DNA from: Xiheibacterium sp038325765
GTDB lineage: Bacteria > Myxococcota_A > Polyangia > Nannocystales > Nannocystaceae
Direction: 5' to 3'
Assembly: GCA_038325765.1 (NCBI GenBank)
Contig: JBBQJI010000036.1
Coordinates: forward strand, 1-64,000
DNA: 64,000 bases
Shown: positions 8,655 through 17,286 of the stretch, piece by piece
Numbering within the stretch: position 1 is the stretch's first letter
Layout: each line of letters starts with the position of its first letter
Notes under the pieces: generated by a model
What the model saw: the letters and a program-made list of their open reading frames with translations, nothing else
What the model was told of the DNA's origin: nothing
The model's database searches: none
Translations under genes and position numbers: made by a program

Positions 8655-8906
8655 ATGCTGAACATCAAGGAAATCGCCGCCACTCTCGCAATCCTCGGCT
8701 CGGGCAGCCTCATGACGGCCGGCTGCGAGAAGGACGCCCCCGCGACCGAGACCCCCGGTGGCGCCGAGGCTGCCCCGGCAGCCGGTGCCGAGGGCTCCTG
8801 CGGCGAGGGCAAGACCGAGGGCTCCTGCGGCGAGGGCAAGACCGAGGGCTCCTGTGGCGAGGGCAAGACCGAGGGCAAGACCGAGGGGTCTTGCGGCGGG
8901 AAGTAG
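8655..8906 (+). CDS. hvfA: HvfA-like RiPP precursor with EGSCG repeats
   Basis: This 83-residue precursor has a hydrophobic signal (residues 5-23) ending in MTAGC, which could be a weak lipobox or a signal-peptidase I site. A linker rich in Ala, Pro and Glu follows, then a core with Cys49, Cys58, Cys67 and Cys80, each in EGSCG. Three cores are followed by EGKT, one repeat is partial, and the end is CGGK. In the known HvfA system the MNIO enzyme and partner convert cysteines in EGKCG motifs into copper-binding oxazolone/thioamide groups in a secreted peptide. The arrangement here with the next two genes matches, but the residue before Cys is Ser rather than Lys. Copper handling is inferred. 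Confidence 0.82.
   Translation: MLNIKEIAATLAILGSGSLMTAGCEKDAPATETPGGAEAAPAAGAEGSCGEGKTEGSCGEGKTEGSCGEGKTEGKTEGSCGGK
8790..8870. repeat. Three 27-bp tandem repeats in precursor core
   Basis: The 27-base unit encoding EGSCGEGKT is repeated three times (8790-8816, 8817-8843, 8844-8870) with a single silent change, then a 12-base EGKT remnant and a diverged fourth EGSCG. Near-identity at DNA level points to recent expansion or homogenisation. Confidence 0.9.
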
Positions 8907-8923
8907 TGAAATCCCGCCGAGAC

Positions 8924-8946
8924 ACGGGCCCGATCCGCGGGCCCGT
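8924..8946. terminator. Strong hairpin after the precursor gene
   Basis: ACGGGCCC (8924-8931) and GGGCCCGT (8939-8946) form a perfect 8-bp GC stem with a 7-base loop, 17 bases after the precursor stop codon and before the MNIO gene. No T-run follows, so it may act as a partial terminator or an RNA-stabilising 3' end that keeps precursor mRNA more abundant than enzyme mRNA. Confidence 0.55.
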
Positions 8947-9084
8947 CGAATCGGCGGACCAAGACGCCGGCGTCCCCAGTGATGGGCACGCAGTGTCGAC
9001 GACCCGCGGCGCCGCTCGGCTCTGCGGGTTCGTCATCGATGCGGTCCGCCCGGAGGCAGCCGGTGCACCTGACCGAGGATCGCC

Positions 9085-9954
9085 ATGAGCCACGATGTGA
9101 CCGGAGTCGGACTCGGCCTGCGGGCAGCGTTCATCGAGCGCGTGGACCGGGGCGACGCCGACGGCAAGATCGCATTCCTCGAAGTCGCCCCCGAGAACTA
9201 CATGCACCGCGGCGGCAAGGCGCCCCGGCGGCTCGCGACCATCGCCGAGCGGATCCCCATCCTCAGCCACGGCCTGATGATGTCGCTGGGCAGCCCCGAT
9301 CCGTTCGACGACGGCTACTTCGCCGATCTGCGCGGATTACTCGATCGCGTCGACGCGCCGTGGCATTCCGACCATCTGTGCTGGAGCGGCATCGACGGCG
9401 TGTTGCTGCACGATCTGCTGCCGGTACCGTTCACCACCGCGTCGGCGATCCGCATCGCCGACCGGGTGCGCGAGGCTCGAGACCGCATCGGCCGGCCGAT
9501 GGCGGTCGAGAACGTGAGCTGGTACCTGCAGCTGGGCGCGCCGCAGAAGGACGAGCCCGACTTCGTGGTCGAGGTGCTCGAGCGCGCCGACTGTCTGCTG
9601 ATGCTCGACGTCAACAACGTCTTCGTGAACGCCACCAACCACGGCTTCGACCCCTATGAGTGGCTGCGCAAGATGCCGCTGCAGCGCGTCGTCCAGATGC
9701 ACATCGCCGGCCACGATCGTTGGGAGGAGGACCTCATCGTCGACACCCACGGCAGCGAGGTGAGGCCCGAGGTCTACGACATGCTCGCGTGGGTGATCGA
9801 GCGCTGCGGACCCAAGCCGGTGGTGCTCGAGCGCGACTCGGACATCCCCGAGCTGTCCGTGCTGCTCGACGAAGTGGCAGCGATCGACACGGTCTACCAG
9901 GCGGCGGTCGGGCGCTGGGAGGCGCAACGACAGGTGCTTCGTCATGGGACATGA
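9085..9954 (+). CDS. hvfB: MNIO family (DUF692) peptide-modifying oxidase
   Basis: This 289-residue TIM-barrel enzyme belongs to the multinuclear nonheme iron oxidases that modify cysteines in RiPP precursors. Candidate metal ligands are all present in order: H62 (SHG), H97 (HSDH), E142 (VEN), D175 and N178 (LDVNN), H206 (MHIAGH), D220 and H222 (VDTHG), E249 and D251 (LERDS). It works with the DUF2063 partner, whose ATG lies inside its 3' end, and presumably acts on the precursor 180 bases upstream. The ATG at 9085 has a GAGG 6-9 bases upstream. The BufB/HvfB assignment rests on this context. Confidence 0.92.
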   Translation: MSHDVTGVGLGLRAAFIERVDRGDADGKIAFLEVAPENYMHRGGKAPRRLATIAERIPILSHGLMMSLGSPDPFDDGYFADLRGLLDRVDAPWHSDHLCWSGIDGVLLHDLLPVPFTTASAIRIADRVREARDRIGRPMAVENVSWYLQLGAPQKDEPDFVVEVLERADCLLMLDVNNVFVNATNHGFDPYEWLRKMPLQRVVQMHIAGHDRWEEDLIVDTHGSEVRPEVYDMLAWVIERCGPKPVVLERDSDIPELSVLLDEVAAIDTVYQAAVGRWEAQRQVLRHGT

Positions 9955-10753
9955 GGGCGATGCGATGGCGGCGCTGGCGGCTGCAATCCGCCGCGTCGAT
10001 GCGCCCGCTGCGATCGAGCGCGACGCCGAAGGTTTCCTCGCCGAGTTCGGCGTGGCGGGGGCCGACGCCCAGGCCCTGCTCGCCCGCGGCGCCCAGCGCT
10101 TTCTCATCTATCGCACGCTGGTACACAACCGCCTGCGCGCGGCCACCCGCGAGTTCATCACACGCACGGCAGCTCGACGGGGCAAGCAGGCCTTCGTCGC
10201 CGACTTCGCGATGTTCATGCAAGAGCACGCGTCGCACAGCCCGTATCTCCGCGACGTCCCGGGCGAGTTCGTGACCTGGGCGGCGCCGCGCTGGGACGCC
10301 GATCCGAGCCTGCCGCCGTACCTCGGCGATCTCGCCCGCCACGAGCTGCTCGAGGGCGAGGTCAGGAACGATCCCGCCGGCGGCGAGGCGGCCACGGGCA
10401 AGCCGGTCGCCCTCGACGCGCCGCTTGGCTTCGACGGCGCCGCACGGCTGATGCACTACGGCTGGGCGGTGCATCGCCTGCCCTACTCCACCGAAGACCG
10501 CAGCGAGCCCGACCACGAGCCCACCCGCCTGCTCGTCTATCGCGATCGCGACGCCAAGGTGCGCTACCTCGAGCTGACGCCGTGGGCCGCCGCGGTGCTC
10601 GACGCGCTGCTCGGCGACGGCATGCCGGTCGGCGCCGGCCTGCAGCATGCGGCCGCGGCGACGGGCGAGCCGCTCGACGACGACAAGCTGGCGAAGGCCG
10701 CGATGCTGTTCGCCGACCTCGCCGAGCGGGGCGTGCTGCTGGGCGCTGTGTGA
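9944..10753 (+). CDS. hvfC: DUF2063 MNIO partner protein
   Basis: This 269-residue protein is the usual partner of MNIO enzymes and helps them recognise the precursor leader. An N-terminal DUF2063-like helical domain covers roughly residues 1-110, with the family-type segment ending in LPPYLGDLARHELLEG. A second domain (about 140-260) includes YLELTPWAAAVLDALLGDG, a winged-helix-like region. The ATG overlaps the MNIO stop by 11 bases, indicating translational coupling. No DoxX-type membrane gene (HvfD/BufD) follows; the next gene is convergent. Confidence 0.85.
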   Translation: MGHEGDAMAALAAAIRRVDAPAAIERDAEGFLAEFGVAGADAQALLARGAQRFLIYRTLVHNRLRAATREFITRTAARRGKQAFVADFAMFMQEHASHSPYLRDVPGEFVTWAAPRWDADPSLPPYLGDLARHELLEGEVRNDPAGGEAATGKPVALDAPLGFDGAARLMHYGWAVHRLPYSTEDRSEPDHEPTRLLVYRDRDAKVRYLELTPWAAAVLDALLGDGMPVGAGLQHAAAATGEPLDDDKLAKAAMLFADLAERGVLLGAV

Positions 10754-10780
10754 CGAGCGAGCAACGGGAGGCTCCGCGTC

Positions 10781-13700
10781 TCAGGCTGTTGTCGCCGCTG
10801 CCACCGGTCGCACGACGCACAGCAGTTCGCCCGGCGCCATCGTGTCGCCGAGCGCCACCGCGATGCGCTCGATGACGCCGGCGATGGGTGACGTCACGAC
10901 GGTTTCCATCTTCATCGCCGACAGCACCACCAGCGGGGCGCCGGCCTCCACCTCCGCCCCCACCTCGGTGCGGACCTCGATCACCGCGCCGGGCATCGGC
11001 GCCCCGATCGAGCCCGGGCTCGCCACATCGGCGCGCTCGCGCACGACGACGGTCTTGCTGGCCTGCTCGTCGCGCACCGGCACCGATCGGCCGCGGCCGT
11101 TGAGCTGGTAGTGGACCTCGCGGGTGCCGTCGGACCGCAACGCACCGATCGAGCGCATCGTGATGATGAGCGTCTTGCCGCGCTCGATCTCGACGGTGAA
11201 TTCTTCGCCCGGCTCGACCGGCCCGAAGAACTGCCGCGTCGGCAGCACCGAGACGTCGCTGTGCAGCTCGCGAAAGGCCATGAACTCGTCGAAGACCTTG
11301 GGGTAAAGCGCGGCCGACAGCACGTCGACCTCGCGCACGTGCGGGCCGTGGGTCTCGCGGAGCTTGCGACGCAGCGCCTCGAGATCGGTCGGCGGCATGC
11401 TGGCGCCCGGGCGGCCCTCGATCTGCGGGCGGCCGTGGAGGATGCGCGTGCGCAGCGGCTCGGGGAATCCGCCGTGGGGCACGCCGAGCGCACCGGCGAA
11501 GAACTCCACCACCGAGGTCGGCAGCGACAGCGTCTCGGCCTGCGCCACGACGTCGTCCTCGGAGAGATCGTTCTGGACCATGAACTGCGCCAGGTCGCCG
11601 ACGACCTTCGACGAGGGCGTGACCTTGATGACGTCACCCAGGAGGCGATTGGCGGCCGCATAGGCGCGCTTGATCGCGGGCCAGCGATCGGCGAGGCCGA
11701 GCTGCCGGGCCTGGAACTGCAAGTTGGTGTACTGCCCGCCGGGCATCTCGTGCAGATAGACATCGGCGCTGCCGCTCTTGAGCCCCGACTCGAACGGCGC
11801 GTACAGCTGGCGCGTCTGCTCCCAGTAGTCGGCGAGCCCACCGATCGCCTCGAGGTCGACCTCGCAGGCCCGCGGCGCGCCCTGCATCGCCGCCACGATC
11901 GCGCCCATCGCCGGCTGCGACGTGAGCCCGGCCATCGGCTCGAGCGCGACATCGACGACGTCGGCGCCCTCCTCGGCCGCCGCGAGCATCGCCGCGACGC
12001 CGCCGGCCGCGGTGTCGTGGGTGTGAACGTGTACCGGCACGTCGGGGAAGGCTTTGCGCAGCGCACCCACCAGCGCCACGGCGGCGCGGGGCTTGAGCAG
12101 ACCCGCCATGTCCTTGATCGCGAGCACGTGGGTCCCGAGTTCGACCAAGGCGCCGGCGAGATCGACGTAGTACTGCAGGCTGTACTTGGTGCGCAGCGGA
12201 TCCGAGACATCGCCCGTGTAGCACAGCGAGGCTTCGATCACGCCGCCGGCCGCACCCACTGCGTCGATGCCAAGGGCCAGGTTGTCGATGTAGTTGAGGC
12301 AGTCGAAGACGCGGAACACGTCGACGCCGCGCTCGCGGGCCACCTGCACGAAGCGGTGCACCACGTTGTCGGGGTAGTTGGTGTAGCCGACCGCGTTGGC
12401 CCCGCGCAGGAGCATCTGGAACGGCACGTTGGGCACCAGCTCGCGCAAACGCTCGAGTCGATCCCACGGGCACTCGCGGAGGAATCGCAGCGCCACGTCG
12501 AAGGTGGCGCCGCCCCACATCTCGAGGCTGTAGCAGCCCGCCAGCGCGTGGGCGGTCGCGGGTGCGATCGCGACCAAATCGATCGTCCGCACCCGTGTCG
12601 CCAGCAGCGACTGATGGGCGTCGCGCCAGGTGGTGTCCATCAGCAGCAGTCGATCGTGCTCGCGGACGGCCTTGGCGAAGCCGGCGGGGCCGCGCTCGAG
12701 CAGGATCTGTCGCCAGCCCGCGGGCGGCGGCGTGGTGGGCACCGCAGGCACGATCGGCTCGATCTTCGCCGGCGCCGCGGTGCTCAGCATCGGGGAGCTC
12801 GGACCGTTGACCGCCGTGGTGGCGAGGTATCGCAGCAGGCGCTGGGCACGGTTGAGCCGCCGCGGGAAGCGGAACAACCGCGGGGTGTCGTCGAGAAAGC
12901 TGGTGTCGACGCTGCCGGCGAGAAAGCGCGGGTGCGTCAGCACGTTCTGCAAAAACGGGATGTTGGTCTGGACTCCGCGCACGCGGAATTCGGCGAGCGC
13001 ACGGTGGAGTTTCTGCGCCGCCTGGGCGAAGTCCAGACCGCGGCCGATGACCTTCGCCAACATCGAGTCGTAGTGCGGCGAGATCTCGGCGCCGACGTAC
13101 CCGGAGCCGGCGTCGATCCGGATGCCGAAGCCCTCGCCGGGGCGGAAGACCTCGATCTTGCCGGTATCGGGCTGGAAGTTGCGCAGCGGATCCTCGGTGG
13201 TGAGGCGGCACTGGATCGCGAAGCCGCGCACGCTGATCGACTCCTGCGTCAACCCGAGCTCGCGCAGACTCGTGCCGCCGGCCACGAGGATCTGGGTCTG
13301 GACGAGATCGACGCCCGTGACCTCCTCGGTGACGGTGTGCTCGACCTGGATGCGCGGGTTGGCCTCCATGAAATAGTGGCGGCCCTGCGGATCGACGAGG
13401 AATTCGAAGGTGCCGGCGTTGGTGTAGCCGACCGCCTTCGCCAGGCGCACCGCGTCTTCGAGCAGGCCGGCGCGGACCTCTGGCGCCAGGTTGGGGGCCG
13501 GCGCGATCTCGACGATCTTCTGGTGCCGCCGCTGCACCGAGCAGTCGCGCTCGAACAGATGGATCACGTCGCCGGTGTCGTCGCCTAGGATCTGCACCTC
13601 GATGTGGCGCGGATGCTCGACGTACCGCTCCACGAACACCGCGCCGTCGCCGAACGCAGCGTTCGCCTCGGAGCTGGCCCGCGCGAAGGCGTCGTCGAGA

Positions 13701-14248
13701 TCGGCGGCCGCCCGCACCACCCGCATCCCGCGACCGCCCCCGCCCTTCGCCGCCTTGAGCATGAGGGGATAGCCGTGGGTCTCGGCGAAGGCGCGGATCG
13801 ACTCGAGCGCCAAGACAGCGTGGGGCGTCCCCGGCACGACGGGCACGCCGACGCGTTGGGCGAGCTCGCGGCCCGCGGTCTTGTCGCCGAGCGCGTCGAG
13901 GATCTCGGCCGAGGGCCCCACGAAGGTGATGCCCGCCGCAGCGCATGCCCGCGCGAAGTCGGCGCGCTCGGAGAGGAAACCGTAGCCCGGATGGATGGCG
14001 TCGACGCCGTTCGCCACCGCGATCGCCACGATGTCGTCGATGTCGAGGTAGGCGGCTACCGGCGCGCGCCCGCGGCCGACGAGGTACGACTCATCGGCCT
14101 TGTAGCGGTGCAGGTGCAGCCTGTCCTCGTGGCTGAAGATCGCCACGGTCCGGACCCCGAGCTCGGTCGCGGCCCGGAACACCCGGATGGCGATCTCACC
14201 GCGATTGGCACACAGCAGCTTGCGGATCGGGCGGCGCGGGCTTGTCAT
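10781..14248 (-). CDS. pyc: Pyruvate carboxylase
   Basis: This biotin enzyme adds CO2 to pyruvate to make oxaloacetate and refills the TCA cycle. The 1155-residue single-chain form has an N-terminal biotin carboxylase domain (about 1-450, ANRGEIAIR, KAAKGGGGRGM, EANPRIQVEHTVTEE), a carboxyltransferase domain (about 520-800, DTTWRDAHQS, KDMAGL, HTHDTAA) and a C-terminal biotinyl domain with K1113 in AMKMETV. All parts are in order and length is normal. The ATG at 14248 precedes the conserved KLLCANRGEIAIR directly. Confidence 0.96.
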   Translation of the reverse strand: MTSPRRPIRKLLCANRGEIAIRVFRAATELGVRTVAIFSHEDRLHLHRYKADESYLVGRGRAPVAAYLDIDDIVAIAVANGVDAIHPGYGFLSERADFARACAAAGITFVGPSAEILDALGDKTAGRELAQRVGVPVVPGTPHAVLALESIRAFAETHGYPLMLKAAKGGGGRGMRVVRAAADLDDAFARASSEANAAFGDGAVFVERYVEHPRHIEVQILGDDTGDVIHLFERDCSVQRRHQKIVEIAPAPNLAPEVRAGLLEDAVRLAKAVGYTNAGTFEFLVDPQGRHYFMEANPRIQVEHTVTEEVTGVDLVQTQILVAGGTSLRELGLTQESISVRGFAIQCRLTTEDPLRNFQPDTGKIEVFRPGEGFGIRIDAGSGYVGAEISPHYDSMLAKVIGRGLDFAQAAQKLHRALAEFRVRGVQTNIPFLQNVLTHPRFLAGSVDTSFLDDTPRLFRFPRRLNRAQRLLRYLATTAVNGPSSPMLSTAAPAKIEPIVPAVPTTPPPAGWRQILLERGPAGFAKAVREHDRLLLMDTTWRDAHQSLLATRVRTIDLVAIAPATAHALAGCYSLEMWGGATFDVALRFLRECPWDRLERLRELVPNVPFQMLLRGANAVGYTNYPDNVVHRFVQVARERGVDVFRVFDCLNYIDNLALGIDAVGAAGGVIEASLCYTGDVSDPLRTKYSLQYYVDLAGALVELGTHVLAIKDMAGLLKPRAAVALVGALRKAFPDVPVHVHTHDTAAGGVAAMLAAAEEGADVVDVALEPMAGLTSQPAMGAIVAAMQGAPRACEVDLEAIGGLADYWEQTRQLYAPFESGLKSGSADVYLHEMPGGQYTNLQFQARQLGLADRWPAIKRAYAAANRLLGDVIKVTPSSKVVGDLAQFMVQNDLSEDDVVAQAETLSLPTSVVEFFAGALGVPHGGFPEPLRTRILHGRPQIEGRPGASMPPTDLEALRRKLRETHGPHVREVDVLSAALYPKVFDEFMAFRELHSDVSVLPTRQFFGPVEPGEEFTVEIERGKTLIITMRSIGALRSDGTREVHYQLNGRGRSVPVRDEQASKTVVVRERADVASPGSIGAPMPGAVIEVRTEVGAEVEAGAPLVVLSAMKMETVVTSPIAGVIERIAVALGDTMAPGELLCVVRPVAAATTA

Positions 14249-14356
14249 CCGAGGTCGAGCTTGCCGCGCGAGGGCCGGGCTTTCAACACGAAGCGAGCAG
14301 CTTTGTCGCAGCCGTGGGGTGTCGAGCCTGCACCGGATTGCGGCCGCGCGATCGCG

Positions 14357-15178
14357 TCAAGCAGGCGGCGCGATGCGTGCGAGCGCGGCCTCGCTGCGAC
14401 CACCGGCGGGCCCCATGAATGCGCCGGCGGGGACGCGGAGCGTGCGGGCCTGGGCGGCCTCGGCCACACACAGATCGATCACGTTGTCGTCGAGGACGTC
14501 GGTGCCATTGGTCCGGACGTCGTCGAGTGCCCGCGGATGCACGGTGCTGCCATCGGCGAGCACGAGCTCGACGCGGGCGAGGTCCGCGTCGTCGACGTCG
14601 AGCACCGTGTCGCTCCAGTAGGTGCGGACCACCTGCGAGGCGCCGCCGCAGGCGGACGACGAGGGCAGAGCGACCACCGCGACCACGCGCGGACCCGCGC
14701 CGTGCTCGGTGACCTTCGCCGACGCGCCCAGCAGCGGGCCGCCCTGCTCGTCGAAGATCCGATCGATGACCACGACATCGGTGGGCTGCGGACCACCCGG
14801 GCCGCCGAACTCGCCGAACAGGGTCACCGTGCGATTCTCGTCGGCTTCGCTCGCCGGCGCCAGCGTGGCCCCGGTGGCGCGCAGACGCCCGCCGTCGCTG
14901 AGCACCACCATGAACGCGCCCGCCGTGAGGCTGGCGGCGTCGAGCGGCCGATCGAACACCACCACGATCGCGTCCTCGGGCGCGTGGTCGCGCGCGGCGT
15001 CGTACGAGAACTGGGCCGACAGCATGACGGCGCCTGTGGTGGCGGTCTCCGAGGGCTGCGGCACCACGTAGTCGATGCCCGTCGCGGCGCCGCGCCAGCA
15101 CCCGGGCATGGTCACCGCGAGGGTGCAGGCGAGCGCGCTCCACCTCTTGGTGGAGTGACGCCGGTACGGACGCAACAT
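14357..15178 (-). CDS. Hypothetical lipoprotein
   Basis: I do not recognise a family. The 273-residue protein starts with a basic region and a short hydrophobic stretch ending in TMPGC, a plausible lipobox at residues 24-28. The mature part is acidic, beta-rich in appearance and includes an FDRPLD block near residue 75 that resembles Ig-like domains of secreted proteins. It carries three cysteines, two of which (SACGG, DLCVAE) could pair. Probably an outer-surface or periplasmic protein. It lies upstream of pyc on the same strand with a 108-base gap, so independent transcription is possible. Confidence 0.65.
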   Translation of the reverse strand: MLRPYRRHSTKRWSALACTLAVTMPGCWRGAATGIDYVVPQPSETATTGAVMLSAQFSYDAARDHAPEDAIVVVFDRPLDAASLTAGAFMVVLSDGGRLRATGATLAPASEADENRTVTLFGEFGGPGGPQPTDVVVIDRIFDEQGGPLLGASAKVTEHGAGPRVVAVVALPSSSACGGASQVVRTYWSDTVLDVDDADLARVELVLADGSTVHPRALDDVRTNGTDVLDDNVIDLCVAEAAQARTLRVPAGAFMGPAGGRSEAALARIAPPA

Positions 15179-15211
15179 GCGCGGAGGATACCCCTGTCGC
15201 CGCCTGGTGCG

Positions 15212-15682
15212 TCACTCGAAGCTCTGAGCGATCCACTTGATGCGGATGTGATCCGTGACGACCTCGATCCACGCGCCGTCGCCGAGGCGCAACCACCACG
15301 TCGACTCGATCGGCACCGGCCCGGTCGACGCCACAGGCGAGCTGAAGCCCTCCACTTGCGAGCAGTCGCCGTGGAAGATCCGCGCCCCATCGCCGATGAG
15401 ACAGCCGCCCTCACCGGTATCGGCGTACAGATGGACGACGCGCCCCGCCGGCACGTCGAGCAGGGCCTCGGTCGGCGGTGCGCCGGCGTTGGCAGGATCG
15501 AAGATCGTCCAGCGGGCCTTGATGGCCTCGCGACTGACCGCCACCGCCGGCGCACGCACCACCACGCGCGACTCGGCATGGCGGACGGCGGCGCCCTTGC
15601 GCGCCTTGCGGGTGCCCGTGGCGGGGGCACCCGGGGCGGCGTGGGTGGGCACGGAGGCGACCGCGAAACGCGGCTCGGGCAC
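15212..15682 (-). CDS. Hypothetical protein, start uncertain
   Basis: No family recognised. The readable frame gives 156 residues from a GTG at 15682, ending in a compact Trp-rich domain (STWWLRLGDGAWIEVV). The same frame stays open upstream to 15874 and reads like protein (for example TQYVYRYDCTEVG), but it contains no ATG, GTG or TTG there. Either an unusual start codon is used or a frameshift near 15790 joins it to a neighbouring frame that has a GTG. The true N-terminus is probably longer and perhaps secreted. It precedes the lipoprotein gene by 33 bases and may be cotranscribed with it. Confidence 0.5.
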   Translation of the reverse strand: MPEPRFAVASVPTHAAPGAPATGTRKARKGAAVRHAESRVVVRAPAVAVSREAIKARWTIFDPANAGAPPTEALLDVPAGRVVHLYADTGEGGCLIGDGARIFHGDCSQVEGFSSPVASTGPVPIESTWWLRLGDGAWIEVVTDHIRIKWIAQSFE

Positions 15683-15890
15683 CTGGCCCTCGTCGGCGCC
15701 GGGCAGCGTCTCGACGCCGACCTCGGTGCAGTCGTAGCGGTAGACGTACTGCGTGAACGTGCCGTCGGCGGCGGTGGTGGGGTCGGGGACTCGGCGGGGC
15801 GCTTCACGCGGCGAAGGACGTCCTCGGTCTCCCAGTATTCCCGAAATCGCGCGGCCGCGCGCCGCGGTGCCGACTTATGCTTCCGCGCCG

Positions 15891-16526
15891 ATGGCGTCCA
15901 CGCGAATGCTGCACCTTCACGCGCGCACCGAGCTCGCATGGGGACGGGCCGCGATCGGCCACCTCGACGAGATCCTGCACGACCATGTGCACTGCGAGAA
16001 GAAGGCGGCATCGACGGCGATCGGGCTGGTGTTCCGCTACCCTGATCTGCCCGCCCTCGCGCTGCCGCTGTCGGCCCTCGCGCGCGAAGAGCTCGAGCAC
16101 TTCGATCGCGTGCTCGGCTTGCTCCGTGCGCGCGGTGGCGAGCTCGGTCGCCTGCCGCCCTCGCCCTACGCCGCGGCCCTGCTCGCCGCCTGCCGCACCC
16201 ACGAGCCGGCGCGGGCGATCGACACGCTGTTGTGCTGCGCGCTCATCGAGGCGCGGAGCTGTGATCGCATGCAGGTGCTGCATCGCGCCCTCGTCGAAGC
16301 CCTCGCCGCGGGCCACCCCGGTGTCGACGCCGACGTCACCGCGCTCTACGGCGACCTGCTCGCCTGCGAGGCGCGGCACCACGGCGCCTACGTCGAGCTC
16401 GCGAGGACACTCGGACCGCGCAGCGTGCTCGACGGTCGACTCGACGCGCTCGCCGAGCACGAGGCCGCGGTCATCGCTGGGGCACCGGTGATGCCGCGCC
16501 TGCACGCAAATCTCGCCGCCACCTGA
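15891..16526 (+). CDS. miaE: tRNA-(ms2io6A)-hydroxylase
   Basis: MiaE hydroxylates the isopentenyl group of 2-methylthio-N6-isopentenyladenosine at position 37 of tRNAs, using a ferritin-like di-iron site. The 211-residue product shows the metal-ligand helices EELEHFD, EARSCDRM and CEARHHGAY, with the FRYPDL and LRARGGELG blocks typical of the family. The ATG at 15891 gives the usual length; an in-frame extension upstream has no similarity. Confidence 0.9.
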   Translation: MASTRMLHLHARTELAWGRAAIGHLDEILHDHVHCEKKAASTAIGLVFRYPDLPALALPLSALAREELEHFDRVLGLLRARGGELGRLPPSPYAAALLAACRTHEPARAIDTLLCCALIEARSCDRMQVLHRALVEALAAGHPGVDADVTALYGDLLACEARHHGAYVELARTLGPRSVLDGRLDALAEHEAAVIAGAPVMPRLHANLAAT

Positions 16527-16549
16527 CCTGCGGCCGGTCGATACGGCGA

Positions 16550-17167
16550 CTAGCCCTGCGACGGCGCCGCGCGCGGGAACAGCTCCACCGCGAAGCAGTC
16601 GAGCCGCTCGGGCAGATACCGTAGCGCGACGCCAGTGCCGGGCTCGAGCCGCGCCCAGTGATCGGTGGGGCAGGTCTCGACGAAGCGATGCACGCGGGTG
16701 CGCCGCGGATCGCGGGCGCGGTAGGCGAGCTCCGTTGCCGGCTCGGTGACGGGCAGGTCGGCCTCGACCACGACCGACATGATGTCGTTGGCGAACAGCC
16801 GCCGGCTCCGATCGACCACCCGGCCCTCGACCCGGGCGCCGCCCGCCATCGCGGCGCGGCGACGGCGGCCAGCGAACGCGAGGATCACCGCGTTGCGCAG
16901 CCCCACCGCGGTCACGAACGCAGGCGGCAGGCTGATGAGCGCCACCATCACACGGCCGGGCTCGGATCCTGCCCAGTCGTTGGCGATCATCGGATACGTG
17001 AACGCGGCGGCGAGCAGGATGCCCAGGGCGGCCAGCAGCCCCCAGAAGCGGACCGACAGCCGATCGTGCTGTAGCTCGTCGGTCGCGCGGCCGATCGCCC
17101 GCATTGTCGCGAGCATCGCGGCCACACCACCGACGACGAGACTGAAGATCGCGAGCGCCCATCCCAT
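16550..17167 (-). CDS. Predicted inner-membrane protein
   Basis: No family recognised. The 205-residue protein has three likely membrane segments in its first 115 residues: one at 2-24, one around 45-65 containing LLAALGILLAAAF, and one at about 82-105. A basic loop RRRRAAM and a soluble C-terminal domain of about 90 residues follow, with VEGRVVDRSRR reminiscent of a small beta-barrel that binds covalently or electrostatically to partners. The ATG at 17167 starts directly at the first membrane segment. It is convergent with miaE. Confidence 0.65.
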   Translation of the reverse strand: MGWALAIFSLVVGGVAAMLATMRAIGRATDELQHDRLSVRFWGLLAALGILLAAAFTYPMIANDWAGSEPGRVMVALISLPPAFVTAVGLRNAVILAFAGRRRRAAMAGGARVEGRVVDRSRRLFANDIMSVVVEADLPVTEPATELAYRARDPRRTRVHRFVETCPTDHWARLEPGTGVALRYLPERLDCFAVELFPRAAPSQG

Positions 17168-17286
17168 GACCCCGAGTCTGCGGCACACCCGTCGAAGGTG
17201 CCAGCGCCGCCCGGTCGACCGCTCGCGCCGCGCCGATCGCCGGCCCGATTGACCGCACGGGCGAAGCGGTGCCACGATCGGGAGCG

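Noticed and set aside
11111..13588. 825-codon open frame antisense to pyc
   Set aside because: It is a shadow of the pyruvate carboxylase gene, with low-complexity His/Arg/Gly composition and no start signals or domains.
13604..16045. 813-codon open frame spanning pyc, two minus-strand genes and miaE
   Set aside because: It crosses several confident genes in another frame and has no recognisable domain.
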